A DNA stretch of 64,000 nucleotides. It comes from Rhizophagus clarus (lineage: Eukaryota; Glomeromycota; Glomeromycetes; Glomerales; Glomeraceae). Position 1 is the stretch's first letter; the number at the start of each line of letters is the position of its first letter. Below the pieces are notes generated by a model, which made no database searches, had not been told where the DNA came from, and was given only the letters and a program-made list of their open reading frames with translations. Shown here in pieces: positions 22,757 to 34,099 of this stretch. Where the stretch lies: positions 744,001-808,000 of the forward strand of contig BLAL01000047.1 of NCBI GenBank assembly GCA_015698045.1, written 5' to 3'. The translations under genes were made by a program, and so were the position numbers.

Positions 22757-25207
22757 CAGTATGACACTGTATGATATTTAATAGTTATTCGACAGGCGAA
22801 CTATTCACAGTACAGTTTAAATAGAATGATATAATTGCAAAAGAAAAAATCAGCGAGGATCAATTAAACTAATTAGCTTAATTATTTTATTACAAATACT
22901 TTAATTTTATTGTACGTAATCAAGACTGATGAACTTTTTAATTTTTTATTTTTTATCAACTCAACAACCGTATGGAGTATGTTTAATTCACACAGTATGA
23001 TTTTTTAGTTGACATTTAAATATTATTAATTTTTAACTTGTGCGGAATTTCATGAGTTAAGATTCCAAATAAATACTATCTAACAGGTTGTGCCTCGCAG
23101 ATGAAATGAAATAATCAAACAATTTTTTTCGTGTACACTAAGAAATAAATATTATTAACAACTTTATATCTTTGTTTAGGAAGTCTTTTACAAGATGTTC
23201 TTAAAAGTAATTAAAAGATTATTCGCTGTTCTATAAAGTTTTCAGAATGGGCAGACTTACCACAAATATTTATTTTTGATAAATTTCAAAGTAATCCAAA
23301 AACTGAATGATGAGATAAAGAATGTAAGATCTGTTTATTTAAAAAAGTTTGAACCATCAACTTCTTGGACCAAGAAATTATTAGCAGTTCTAAATTAAGT
23401 TTTTCAACATTCAAATTATTAGTAAGAAATAATATTTGGACAACGATTAAGCGTGATAGATTGGTAGTTATGCAATTTAGGGAAGGATAATATTTAATAA
23501 AATTCAGATGATGTTTTATCAATCGACATTATTTTTACTAATTACAAATTAATTAATAATAAACAAATTCAATTTCTCTTTAATATTATTATTAATAAAT
23601 AAAATAAATAATATTTAATGTTAAGCCTTAGAAATTAGGACCAAATAATTCAATGAAATTACTGTGTACAGTAAATATATGAAATCATTAATTTGAGTAT
23701 GGAAGAATTATTAATCAGATTATTAAAATTATTTTAGACTTAAAAGAAAAAAACAATGACAATCACAATCTCATCATCAAACGCAGTATATACATAAAAA
23801 AAAACAAAAAGTCACGTTTTAGTTAATTTATTTTTATATAATCCGTAATGTCGGATAAGAACAATTTTAAATAAGAAACTTCACGACGGGAATATATTTG
23901 TAGGTTGACTTTTTTTGCTTACAGCATACATATTTTCTCACTATTTATGACTTGTTTCTTTTTAATAATGATCGTTAGCAATACTATTTATCTTTGTTAC
24001 AATGTATGCGTAAAACATCGACAGAACTAAAGTGACATTATGAATTTGTTTAGTCCATCAAAGTAGCGTGTCCATAAATAAATAATACTTGTCAAACAAG
24101 AAGCAGAAATGTGCTAAAAATTTAACTGAATTATATAATAAAATTTCCATTAAAATTTTAATTATCTTTCTTACGTTAATAGTTAATAAAAAGTTATTAA
24201 TTAATCCAGTAAAAAAAAAAATTTTTTTAAGATGACTTAACTCTACAATTGTGTTTATTATGGAAGATTGTTTCTGCATTTCAAATTTATGAAAATAGAA
24301 ATATATATAAGACAATTAAAGGTAGAATATGTATAAAGTATTTATTTATTTGAGTTATTTAAGATTACTTAATTTTAGTACTGCTTTTCTTGTTTCTTAT
24401 TTACTAAAAAATTTCAGTCAGATTTTATATTTATAAGGTAATTAATAATCTATAACCAATATGGTCAAAATAATTAAAAAGAGTTTTTTTGTGGTAGTGT
24501 TAATTTGTGAGCAAGAAGTGGTTATGAAATTGAAGTATTACAATCAAATTTTGTGTTAAAGAACGCGAACAATCCTAACCGATTCTTGACGAGTGAACTA
24601 ATTATAGCAAATCATTGAAATATTGATAAAATGGATCAATACCTAAATAATGGCTATGTATATTTGTGTGAGAAATATTAGTTAAAGCCTTTCGTAATGA
24701 CAATTTTCTCCATTAAAATTGCATAACTTCTTAGAGCTGCATGAAAAAACGCTATGAATAATAATGGAAATTGAAATTCAATATCGATATTGAAACTCTT
24801 TATTAATCTATGATTTCATCATGTTTGTGTTACGTTACATACAGTAGAATGAATTGTGCTACTCTCCTGTCTCTCCATAAAAAACGATCATGTGATTGTT
24901 TAGAATAGCACGTTTACCACGATATAATTCATTATTTTCATTTATATTTTCACAAAAAATAATCGAGTTTAGAATCTTTACACCATAGAATTTTTTGTCA
25001 TTAATTTTTGTTAGTATTTATTTATTTATTTATTTAAAAATAAATTTATTTTTACAGCGATGATTAACATGTATTTTTTGTGTATCCACATGACATTCAG
25101 ATCATGCTTAAATTCGAAGTTACGGTTACACTATTCAACATAATCTTTTTTTTTTTTGCTAATAAGACAGATTTTTCCATTTTAAACATTTATAGTAAAA
25201 TTATATT
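22757..25207. other. Intergenic; upstream half of a segmental duplication
   Basis: About 23.82–24.32 kb is recognisably similar to 35.93–36.28 kb (shared words around CATAAATAAATAATAC, then AGAAATGTGCTAAA versus GGAAATACGCTAAA). About 24.83–25.02 kb is similar to 46.07–46.22 kb. The promoter of the kinase at 25208 lies here; a T run and TTATAGTAAAATTATATT precede its ATG. A fragment at 23.2–23.5 kb reads as possibly coding on either strand but with stops; not identified. Confidence 0.5.
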
Positions 25208-27536
25208 ATGGCTGCCATCCGAAAAGATTTAGTTTATGCAGCAACTAATAGAACACTTTATTTAATCGATACTAATATTTACAATAACTTGCATAAACAA
25301 TATGAATTTCGAAAACAAACAATCCTTGCTGATAAACTTCTTACAGATGATGAAAAAGCTATTGCAATAAAGTTATTTGATGTTAATTATGACAGAGATA
25401 AAGTTCTTTTTAATTCAGGGGCAAAAAGAATTTGCGAAAATTGTAATAAAGAATGTTTAGCTACATTATATTGTGAATATTGTGTTCGAAATTATTTACA
25501 AGAAAATTTTAAAAATTGGTCATCCGGAAATGATGATATCGATGATTTAATCCAGAAATGTCAAATGGAATCACTCATGCCAAGTAAAATAGTTGAATGG
25601 ATCCCATATAGTAATTTAAAAAATATTAAATATCTGACAAAAGGTGGATTCTCTGATATTTATACAGCAGATTGGATTGATGGATATTATATAGAATGGG
25701 ATACTAAAAAACAACAGTTAAAAAGATTTGGAATTCATAAAGTAGTGCTTAAAAAATTAGAAAACGTTGAAAGTGCAAATAAAAGTTGGTTTGAGGAGGT
25801 TTGTATTCCAATTTTATTTATAAAATTAAAACAACTTTATATTTACAATAAAGTTTAAATTTATAGGCTAAGTCACATTTAACTATAAACAATAAATGGG
25901 CAGAAATTGTCCGATGTTTTGGTTTAACACAAGAAATATCATGTGGAAATTATATGCTTATAATGATGAAAATGGATCTGGATTTAAGGAATTATTTACA
26001 ACAAAATCATAATCAACTTACATGGAAAGAAAAAATTAGAATTGCTTATGAAATAATTGGTGCACTTTATTGGATTCATGAAGAAAAAGCAATTCATAGA
26101 GACTTGCATTCTGGGAATATACTATATTCACAACTTAATGATAAATGGTTTATTAGTGATCTTGGATTTTGTGGACCTACTGATATATCGTCAAAAAGTA
26201 TATATGGGAATCTTCCTTACGTAGCACCAGAAATTATTAATGGAAAAGGATATACTTTTTCATCTGATATTTATAGCATTGCAATGCTTATGTGGGAAAT
26301 TTCATCTGGATTTTCACCATTCATTAATTATAAGTATGATGATTACGATCTTGCAATGGATATTATTAATGGTATGAGACCAGAAATTGCATCAGAAGTT
26401 CCTTTGGAATATAAACGTCTAATGGAACAATGTTGGGATGCTGATCCATTAAAAAGACTTAATATTCAATCTCTTAAGAAAAAAATAGAAGAAATTCATT
26501 TATCATATCAAAATATGCCAAATGAATTATTTCAATCAAAAATAAAAAATGACTCTATAATAAAAACAAATACAATCTATACAAGTAGCAAACTACATAC
26601 AAGTAAAGTTCATCAATTTGAAAATTTACCAGAACAAAAAAATGCAACAGAAGGTATTATTTATTTATATTTTTATTTGCTCATTAATATACATTGCTAA
26701 TTTCTTTATAATTTAAATGATTGTAGAAGAACAAGAAGGTACGCCCTTTTATTGTCATTTTGTTAACTCTTATAATAATTTTATAACATTTATCTTATTT
26801 TTTTTTTAAATAGCATTTCATAGTAAACTATATGACTTTAATATTCCTGATAATGGTAAGTATTTATTGGAATTTCTATTTAATGAAATATTTATATTTA
26901 ATCAAATTTCTATTTTTTTTAGTTGATGATTTTAATAATTCAAACAGTCAGAAGATTAGTGGAACGTCAAAATTAAATCATAGTATTTTTAAAGGTAATT
27001 TATTCATAAGTTAGTTTGCTTTTTTAAGGAAGGATATATTAATACAGTATATCCAAATTTTAGATAATAGTAAAAGATTATCAAAAGAATTTAAAAAATT
27101 CAAATAAATTCAAAGAATGGTAAGTATATAATGTTCTGCTTAATTATTTGTTAAAATAGTAATAATTAGACATGTCTTTATTTTATTTAAAAATATAGAC
27201 ATTCGAAATGATCATAAAAAGGAATCCACACAACAACAAATCAAAGGATCAGTTAATGGTAAAGTAAAATATTAAGAACAACTAATAATATTCAAAATTT
27301 ATGTGATACATTAAAAAAAAATTTCTTATAAATTTGTCTTTTATATCTCTTTTTACAGATGATGATGATGTATATAATAATTCAAACCTTCATTCAGAAG
27401 AACAAGATGAATTAGAAATTCCTGATGGTTAGTTTTTAAATATTTTTTAAAGTAATAGTTATTTTTCCATTAGTATTTATTTATTTTATTATTTTTTTTT
27501 TTATTTTTAGAATTATCTTCTGATAAATTAAATTAA
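25208..27536 (+). CDS. TKL-type kinase with Cys-rich N-terminus and mini-exon tail
   Basis: Exons: 25208–25798, 25867–26653, 26727–26738 (12 bp), 26814–26855, 26923–26994, 27064–27119, 27199–27258, 27359–27427, 27511–27536. The N-terminus has Cys 76, 79, 83, 89 and 92 in a possible zinc-binding pattern. The kinase domain has glycine loop GGFSDIY (146–152), VVLKKL lysine 182, HRDLH (274–278), DLG at 295 and APE at 317–319. All mini-exons are phase 1–1 except the sixth, which is 1 nt short (56 nt; 57 in the paralogue at 45127) and creates an in-frame TAA at 27105–27107, giving 515 residues. Skipping that exon restores the frame and gives 552 residues ending at 27536. Catalytic residues are complete, so kinase activity should not depend on the tail. 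Paralogue of the gene at 43270. Substrate unknown. Confidence 0.88.
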
Positions 27537-27579
27537 GAATTAAGAATTTATTTATTGTTTTTGTTGTTTATTTATATTT

Positions 27580-27670
27580 TATTTGAATTATTTAAACACT
27601 AAAATTAGAGTAGTAAATTAAATATTTACAAGATTTTTAGTTTGTAATTTAAATAATTCTTTATATATTA
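27580..27670 (+). promoter_or_regulatory. Conserved kinase 3'-flank motif
   Basis: GAATTATTTAAACACTAAAA followed by a segment ending GATTTTTAGTTTGTAATTTAAA. The same block follows the 43.3-kb kinase (about 45505–45580), and looser copies follow the 1.7-kb kinase (about 3080 and 3165). It may be a 3'-UTR/poly-A region retained by common descent or under selection. Function is inferred. Confidence 0.5.
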
Positions 27671-27694
27671 TATATTAAATCTTTTGATTATTAA

Positions 27695-28110
27695 CAGTAG
27701 GAGACCTGAACAGGCCAGTGGTAGCAATTTTGCTTACCCCTTTTTCGCTTTGTGTGCAGGAGAACATTTTATTTCTGTTCTCCCTTGTTTTCACGACCTC
27801 ACTTCCCACTACCTATCTACTTCTTTACCCTATAAATTGTAACGCAGCATAGCATTTGGTAGTAATCTTTTTGTCATATCGCGTACAGGAGACTACTTTA
27901 CCCCTATTCTCCTGTTCTTTACAGCAGCTTACCTACCACCAGTCTACTTCTTTATCTCACAGATGATTAGTAGGGTGCTTCAGGATACTAATACACCTTA
28001 CTGATGTCACATGCCTGTCTAATTATAGTCATCAGTATTCTTCGCTTATTCCAGACTACATAAGCCTATTTACTCACACCGGTCTACTAATACCTGCCTC
28101 TGTTTTAAGC
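27695..28110. repeat. GC-shifted block with two diverged copies of a CAGGAGA…CTACTTCTTTA module
   Basis: Base composition changes abruptly at ~27695, exactly where similarity to the 43.3-kb kinase locus stops. Two ~85-bp copies (about 27757–27835 and 27885–27962) share GCAGGAGA/ACAGGAGA, TTCTCC and TCTACTTCTTTA. The block may be the end or LTR-like part of an inserted element; no full boundary could be found. Confidence 0.4.
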
Positions 28111-28150
28111 ATTTAGAAATATACCCTAGTTCATATAAGTTAAGTATATT

Positions 28151-28379
28151 ATGTCGTGTCATTGGCTTGTTAAAGGAACGAAAGAATACTGTACTCGTCC
28201 CACAAAAAAATGAGTACTGTGAGATGCTTTTGCTATCAATCGCAGAGGAACTAAGCCTCCTTCCCCTTGTATTTCTTGCGGTTGCGGCACAAATTCGATT
28301 ACACTGTTATGTGTTCATTGTGGCCAATATAAAGTGCATTCTAGATTACGGCGTGAGAGACAATTAACCTATTTAGGTG
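28151..28379 (+). pseudogene. Degraded Cys-rich, zinc-ribbon-like small ORF
   Basis: Frame from ATG 28151: an N-terminal Cys/His segment (MSCHWLVKGTKEYC), two in-frame TGA codons at about 28211 and 28220, then an open stretch with PSPCISCGCGTNSITLLC and CVHCGQYKV to a TGA near 28390. The C-x2-C … C-x2-C pattern suggests a zinc ribbon. An overlapping frame is also open for 66 codons, but its peptide is less protein-like. It is directly followed by an opposing integrase relic, so it may be from the same element. Family not recognised. Confidence 0.4.
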
Positions 28380-28454
28380 AAGTAACCTGAATTTTGAGCA
28401 ATTGAATAGAGAGGGTAGCAAAAATACAATGCGATTAACAATTGTATGAATTTA

Positions 28455-29488
28455 TTGACTAAGAATGCTCTCAGGAGGTAATTCAACACCATCATTAACA
28501 AGTAGGAGTTCTTCCCTAACAAACCTAAATTCAGGTCCATTAAACAGTTTATAAAGGACTGGTTTATTTTTTTGTATAAGAGCTTCTTCAATAATGTAAA
28601 CTTCAGGGCTCCAATTCATATCTGTGCCTCTACGTTTAGGTCCACCTTCAAGCTCACCATTTTCAAGAAGATAAAGAACATATCTCTGTAGGACAAACGT
28701 GATTCATCATAACCAATAGGTCCATTATATCTACAGGAAGGTTTAGCATAAACTTTTTTCTTTTTTATCGCCTTCGCAGGACTCATCCCAACTAACCTAG
28801 TAACAGAGTTATTAATATCTTCGACAATTATAGGAAGATTCTTCACGCAAGCACAAGATTTTCCTAACGTATGTGGGCTTATCCAGCCACCGGCTAATGA
28901 TAAGTCATGTGCATTCTGTATGCAAAATAATCTCTTAGTAGCTAAGGTAAGATTATACCTTTCAACAATAGCAACTGAACGTTTAGACATAGCTTTCTGA
29001 ATTTCTACACCATGTCTTTTTATTAATCGTTCGCATTCACCTTTAAATTCAGATCCCTTATCTGTGATTAATAATTTTGGCTATACAAGTAAGAGGACAA
29101 TCAGAATTAACATAGATCTGCTCAAAAGCTTTAGCAATGGTATGTGAAGTCAAAATACCCTATTCTTAACACTAGTTGCGCCTATTGGATTAAGATAAAA
29201 TAGATATGTCACACGTCCAACTTTGTCATATGGCATATATAAAATATCTGCCTGATGACATTCATTAGGTATGATGATATTGTTAAAGGATGCATAGGGA
29301 ATATACTTAGGACGAGGTGCATGTATTTGCCACACAGCCTGTCTATTCAAAAAATCACGCACATCAGATAAGTCATAATCATATCCTTGTTTTTTTATTG
29401 CCTCTTGAAGTTTCTGAGCCGACTGATAGTATCCATTAGGTGTATAATAAAGTTCCTTAAGAATAATATCTCGACCTTGTTTGGTCAC
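28455..29488 (-). pseudogene. Integrase relic with C-terminal KRRGTD…W motif (Maverick/Polinton-like or LTR-type)
   Basis: The minus strand carries a broken rve integrase in order: N-terminal helical part (29488 downward); first Asp region NECHQADILYMPYDK near 29250; the second region, LLITDKGSEFKGE, near 29050–29090 in another frame; the third Glu in IVERYNLTLA near 28960; and a C-terminal KRRGTDMNWSPEVYI … FVREELLLV tail ending with a stop at about 28458. At least three frame breaks separate these parts. The RR-TD-x-x-W tail resembles retroviral-like integrases of Maverick/Polinton elements as well as some LTR elements. I cannot decide which, because no polymerase or capsid gene is visible nearby. 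Confidence 0.65.
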
Positions 29489-29599
29489 AAGAATTTGGAT
29501 CCATTTGATATAATTAACAAAGTAAAATTCGGATTAGTATGAATAGATGAGAGTAGAATAGGTGTATAGTGACTTAATAAATAGTAACCTGGAGTTGAG

Positions 29600-31000
29600 G
29601 ATAAAGCTAGTGCAAAAGGAAACTATTAAGATTTCTAATAAAGAGAAAATTCGCAAACTCGAAAAAGAGATAGAGCAACTGAATGTGAATTATATATTAA
29701 ATTCCTTGAAAAAAATCTTGTCTCACGTAAGGATGAAATAGAAAGATTAAAGGAGAAATGCCAGCCCATCCTACGTGAGTTTGAAAAATGTTGGGAATGC
29801 TTGAAGGATAAGTAAGAGTCATTGGTCGTTCAAGATAACCGAATTATTCAACTAGAAGATACAGTGGAAAAGCTTAGAACTGATATTAGGATTCTTGCAA
29901 GAAAAAATAATTCTAGCCTTGATAGTAATATGGCTTATGCAAATCAAGTTCAATTATAACGTATCCTAAATAATTATTTACCGGGGATTGCCAATAGATT
30001 ACTTCAGATTTGACAACACACAGAGGGAAGACACAGAATAACCTTGAAATTAGGTATAATGAAATTAATCATTTTTTAGGTTTGATTCGGCAGGATGCGA
30101 TTCCATTGCAAAATATTACCTTTAAACATAGAAATCTACGTCATAATTATACTATTATTATGGCAGAGCGTGAACAATACCAAAATCTGTTGAATGATGA
30201 AAATAGACGGGTGAGAGAACTTAGACATCAGCTGAATGAAGCTCGAGCCCAAGCATTAAGAACTGATCAGATGATGACTGATGCATTAAGGGACGAGAGA
30301 AATGCCCAGCGTGAGTATTGGGAAATTGCGGAAAATAGAAAAGATCGAATAAGTGAATTATTACGTGAAAAATTTGCCTTTTGTTTATTGATTCAACGCA
30401 AAGAGACTCAAATAGCTGAGCATCGAAGAAATGCCTACAGATTAACTATGCGATATAATAATGATATAGAGACGGTATACTGCCGATACTGAACGATGGA
30501 GAAGATGCCATGCTGGCTGCGTATGTCAGGCCTAAAACTGGAAAGGCCAATTCCGAACCTCTCAAGCCCAGAACAATAATTTGCAACAGCAAAATAATAA
30601 TTTACAACAACAAATTTTTGTCTTACAGAATAACGCACCTGTAAATCAACAAATAAGAATGGCCGGATATCCACCCCCCTAGATTTACTGGCTCAGCAAA
30701 TGAAGACTTGGATGATTTTATCAAAGACTTCAGATTATACGTCACAGCCAGGGATGGCAACTAATAATAACGCTGGGAAACAGAGAGTTTTAGCATTTTT
30801 TGAATCATATCTAACTGGAAAAGCGGCAGATTGGTATGAGCAAAATTAAAAGCTAAGAAGTGGAGATTAAAGCATGTTAGATGTGAAAATAACTTAGCAA
30901 ACATGGCCGCAATAATAGCCTTTAACAATGCCAATATAACTGCCGCCCGGATAAATGCACCAGATGGCACTGTGCGTCTGTGCCTCCAATAAAGAAAAGT
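29600..31000 (+). pseudogene. Coiled-coil plus Gag-like retroelement protein, broken
   Basis: Three consecutive pieces read in the same direction. (1) 29600–29960: charged coiled coil with stops. (2) 30010–30492: an open 160-codon coiled coil rich in E/R/Q (LNDENRRVRELRHQLNEARA). (3) After a frame break at ~30490, QQQNNNLQQQ repeats and then a Gag-type segment, PPPRFTGSANEDLDDFIKDF … FFESYLTGKAADWYEQ, at ~30660–30850. The last part matches the Ty3/Gypsy Gag pattern (Phe-x-Gly … Trp-Tyr). Several stops and frameshifts make it dead. It could be gag of the element whose protease relic lies at 33.5–33.9 kb. Confidence 0.6.
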
Positions 31001-31187
31001 TAGGAGGCGGTATCACCGAATTATCCTTTTTATACTCTACTTCACTTAAAGTAACACAATAATAATTTTTACGTTATTATTACTAGATTTCGGAAGTTAT
31101 GTGTTGAATCACTTGTTGAATCTATAAACCTATTCCAAATTACTGAAATAAACCGCAGTTAAATTTAATCATATAATCTACTATGAT

Positions 31188-32345
31188 CTATCCCAAAAGA
31201 TGTTGACGAATCTTGAGAAGATCCGTTATCACCGCTCTTCTTCCCTCTGGATCAGCAAGATTTAAACCAGTCTTTTCACCATTTTCCTTTGGCCACCTTT
31301 TAATCACGACTGATTGCTCCTTTGACAGTCCAAATTGAAGTTCCCACCAATACATTGCAGGAATCACAGCTTTGTAAAACGTTACATATGTAGAAATGAC
31401 ACGGAAGGCAAAAATTTCTTGATCAGCACATTCCTCAATTATATTTTCATATCCACAGGCAAGAATTTCAGCAGCTATTTGGCATTCTCCAAAACTATTC
31501 AAGGGGTAGGTTTTTTTATTTATCAAGTGTTTATCCTGTTTAAGAAAGTTGTCTGAGTGAATAATACGGTAATTAAGATCTCAAACAACAAAACAAATGC
31601 CATAATACCTCTACATCTATCATAGAGATTTTTTTCTTACTAATCACAAATTTGGGTTCTGCTGATACAGATTCATCACTCGTGATTAGGTTGAGGGGTG
31701 GTTCAAGTCTAGAATTAAAATAAGCAAATTTAACAGATTGAAGTGCGCAACACAAACGAAAAAAAAAAATTTTCTCTTAGTTAGATTCCCACCTAACTTT
31801 AAAGGGCCAATCATCAAAATTGACAACATGGAGTAGCAGATCGTTTACCAGTGTATCAGTCAGAGCTTCGCTTGTGCCTGTATCGACACCCGAATTCTCG
31901 GTAACATCGTGTAATTTATCAACAAATGTTCTGACGCGGTCATCCTCAAGTCCAAGTTTTTCAACATTGAAATCATCATCCTTAAGCACTTTGGGCTCGA
32001 CCCTGGGAGGAAATATTTTTTCTGTTTTTCCGTGGTGACTAAACAAAGTTTAAATTAATTGATCCGCTATGCGGTTTGCTAACATAATGTAATAATGTAA
32101 TTTGTACCTTGAACTTTAGGTATAACATCGTACTTGTCAGCTGGTTCAAATCTCACTCGCAATGCATCAAGATGTTTTTTTCCGAACGAAGACGCGAATT
32201 TAGTTAAGAATCTTCCTGACCCATCAGTAGGAAGTTCGTATGTAGGCCTGGCCTGTCTGGATCTTTTTTGCAAGGTTAAGGAAAAGGTTTTTGGTTGGAG
32301 AGTACGCAATGCAGGACAAAAAAACCTCGCAACTAGGTAAAACAT
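31188..32345 (-). CDS. PD-(D/E)XK-type nuclease-fold protein, possibly mitochondrial
   Basis: Four minus-strand exons, 32345–32108, 32021–31793, 31708–31609 and 31535–31188, sum to 915 nt, an in-frame 304-residue protein with consensus GT–AG junctions. The first ~30 residues are hydrophobic/basic with Ser/Thr and no acidic residue (MFYLVARFFCPALRTLQPK), like a mitochondrial targeting peptide. The centre has SEALTDTLVNDLL and then SAEPKFVISKKKISMIDVE joined across the last intron to DKHL: E189-D190-K191 would be the (D/E)XK lysine motif and the upstream Glu/Asp the metal ligand. The C-terminus has FGECQIAAEILACG and ISTYVTFYKA. Similar unnamed proteins are abundant in mycorrhizal fungi, but I know of no assigned function. 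The exon-2 acceptor (GGAAAAACAG) was chosen because it keeps frame. No stop or frameshift, unlike its neighbours. Confidence 0.72.
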
Positions 32346-32654
32346 TTAAAATATGAAGAAAATTTATATTCGGGAAAATTGCAATAATAGGTAAATGAAT
32401 AAATGGAATAAAATATGAATTTATTCAAACACGTGACAATTAGCCAATCATTATTGCAGATTTTATGGTAACTGGTAAATTGCTGATTGTTCAATCATTT
32501 TGGCTGAATTATTGTCGTGTCACTAGCGCTAGCCTGCATTAAGATGTAAGCCGACTAGAATTATCAAATATTTGGAATAAAATCACAATTTTTTTCGGTA
32601 TCGTGATAAAAAATTTGCGAGTTTAAATTCGGGTCTCTATCCTCTACTCCAACT

Positions 32655-32765
32655 TCTCGATTCTGCCCCTAAGTTCGGCCCTTAGATCCATATTCTGACC
32701 ATTCTCTGCCCCAAGATCAGTGATGCGCTGTCTCAATAATTCAAGCTCTGATGATATAATTAGTA
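32655..32765 (-). pseudogene. Coiled-coil fragment
   Basis: The minus strand reads ELELLRQRITDLGAENGQN then a heptad-like AELRGRIEKLE and a stop. It has no ATG. It resembles coiled-coil headers common in Rhizophagus retroelement-type proteins and probably belongs to a decayed element rather than to the nuclease-fold gene. A separate 63-codon minus ORF at 32943–33134, basic and without recognised domain, may be part of the same wreck. Confidence 0.35.
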
Positions 32766-33506
32766 GTACTTTTTTTTATTCACGATGGAATTATTTAATA
32801 TTATATTGCGAATGTAAAGACGTGCTTTATTAATACAGGTAAAAAAATAAATACATATCGGGACGTTGACCGTAATACATGCAAAATAAATACAAAGGAT
32901 ATGGTGATCATTGGTCAGCCGATACATGACAAATTTTCTATGTTAAAACTTATCTACATTATCTGGTTTTTCCGCAAGTTTGCTCGATGTCCTATGCTTT
33001 TTTATTACTTCACTTCGAGAATCTGAATTCTGTATTTTCTCCAACAACCATCCAATATGTCCGAGAACTTTCCTGACCATGAATTTCAGGCGTTTACTCG
33101 TTTTTGACGGAGTTGCTATATAAAAAGTATTCATTCCTCATTATGCAACCTTTCAGGTTTTAGAAAATCTCCAAAATTCAATATTACGATAGAATAACGA
33201 TTATTAGAATAAATTTCAACAACGAAACTCCATTTGCATACAGTACATAATGGTTCAACTCAACACTACCCTCTACATGTACTGTACAACCAAGAATATA
33301 ACCTTGAGCAGAGAATTACTACCCCCAGGAAAATTGTGATAGGCAAATCATACCTCCTCGTCCTTCATGATCAAGATGATATGCATTCTTGCATCATACC
33401 ATATATGATATTCAAAATGACTAATAAATGAGACTATAATTTACGACTTTTGACACAATCGACAATATTATATATAACGCGACTGTTTATATTCTTATCG
33501 TTAACT

Positions 33507-33960
33507 TTCTTCAAGATGTTTAATAATTACAATCCTGAAATCGATATTTTATTAACTGATATCAATTCGACGGACATCCATGAAACCATACCAAAGAAAC
33601 TTAAGGTAGAATATCTTTCAGGCGTCCCAAACGAATTTGGCGGAAATAAAATCAATTGAATTATATACGGCCCCAAACATCGGCTGTTTTGCGCAACTAT
33701 TGTGAAAATAAAAGGGAAAACTAAGGTCATTGTCTTCCTAGTCAACACTGGATCACCGATGACTTACATTTTTGAAGAAGCATTACGTCAATTTGGTATA
33801 GATATGGACGACCCGATTAATAATTCAATGTTTGTTAATATTAATAACAGAAACACGCAAATAATGAAATAAATGTTATGGGAATGTCATATTTTGGATG
33901 CAACCATGCAGATATACGTATATCATGTAATAGGTTGAACTTGTAATGAACTAGATATAT
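33507..33960 (+). pseudogene. Retropepsin-like protease relic with mutated active site
   Basis: The frame reads KIKGKTKVIVFLVNTGSPMT then EEALRQFGIDMDDP. This is the beta-hairpin and flap region of a retroviral-type aspartic protease, normally VDTGSP. The catalytic Asp codon is AAC (Asn), so even this segment would be inactive. A stop precedes the domain (33657–33659) and another follows near 33867, after which the frame shifts (GMSYFGCNHADIRIS). Likely the protease part of the same retroelement family as the Gag relic at 30–31 kb. Confidence 0.6.
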
Positions 33961-34045
33961 GTATATCATGTAAGAGGAAGTTAAATTTAGATCAAATGAG
34001 AGTATATCGTGCAATGCATGGGAAGTTAAATTTAGATCAAAATGC
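33935..34045. repeat. Short direct duplication
   Basis: GGAAGTTAAATTTAGATCAA occurs twice (about 33973 and 34019), each preceded by a TATATCATG/TATATCGTG word; further ATATCATGTAA words occur just upstream. Looks like a local ~50-bp tandem duplication. Confidence 0.6.
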
Positions 34046-34099
34046 TTTTTCTGTCTCCTACTGGCTTAATTTTGCCTTTTACTTTTTTTTGTTACTACT

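Noticed and set aside
23286-23522. Possible hAT C-terminal relic
   Set aside because: Only a vague resemblance in two frames with stops; not enough to support a call.
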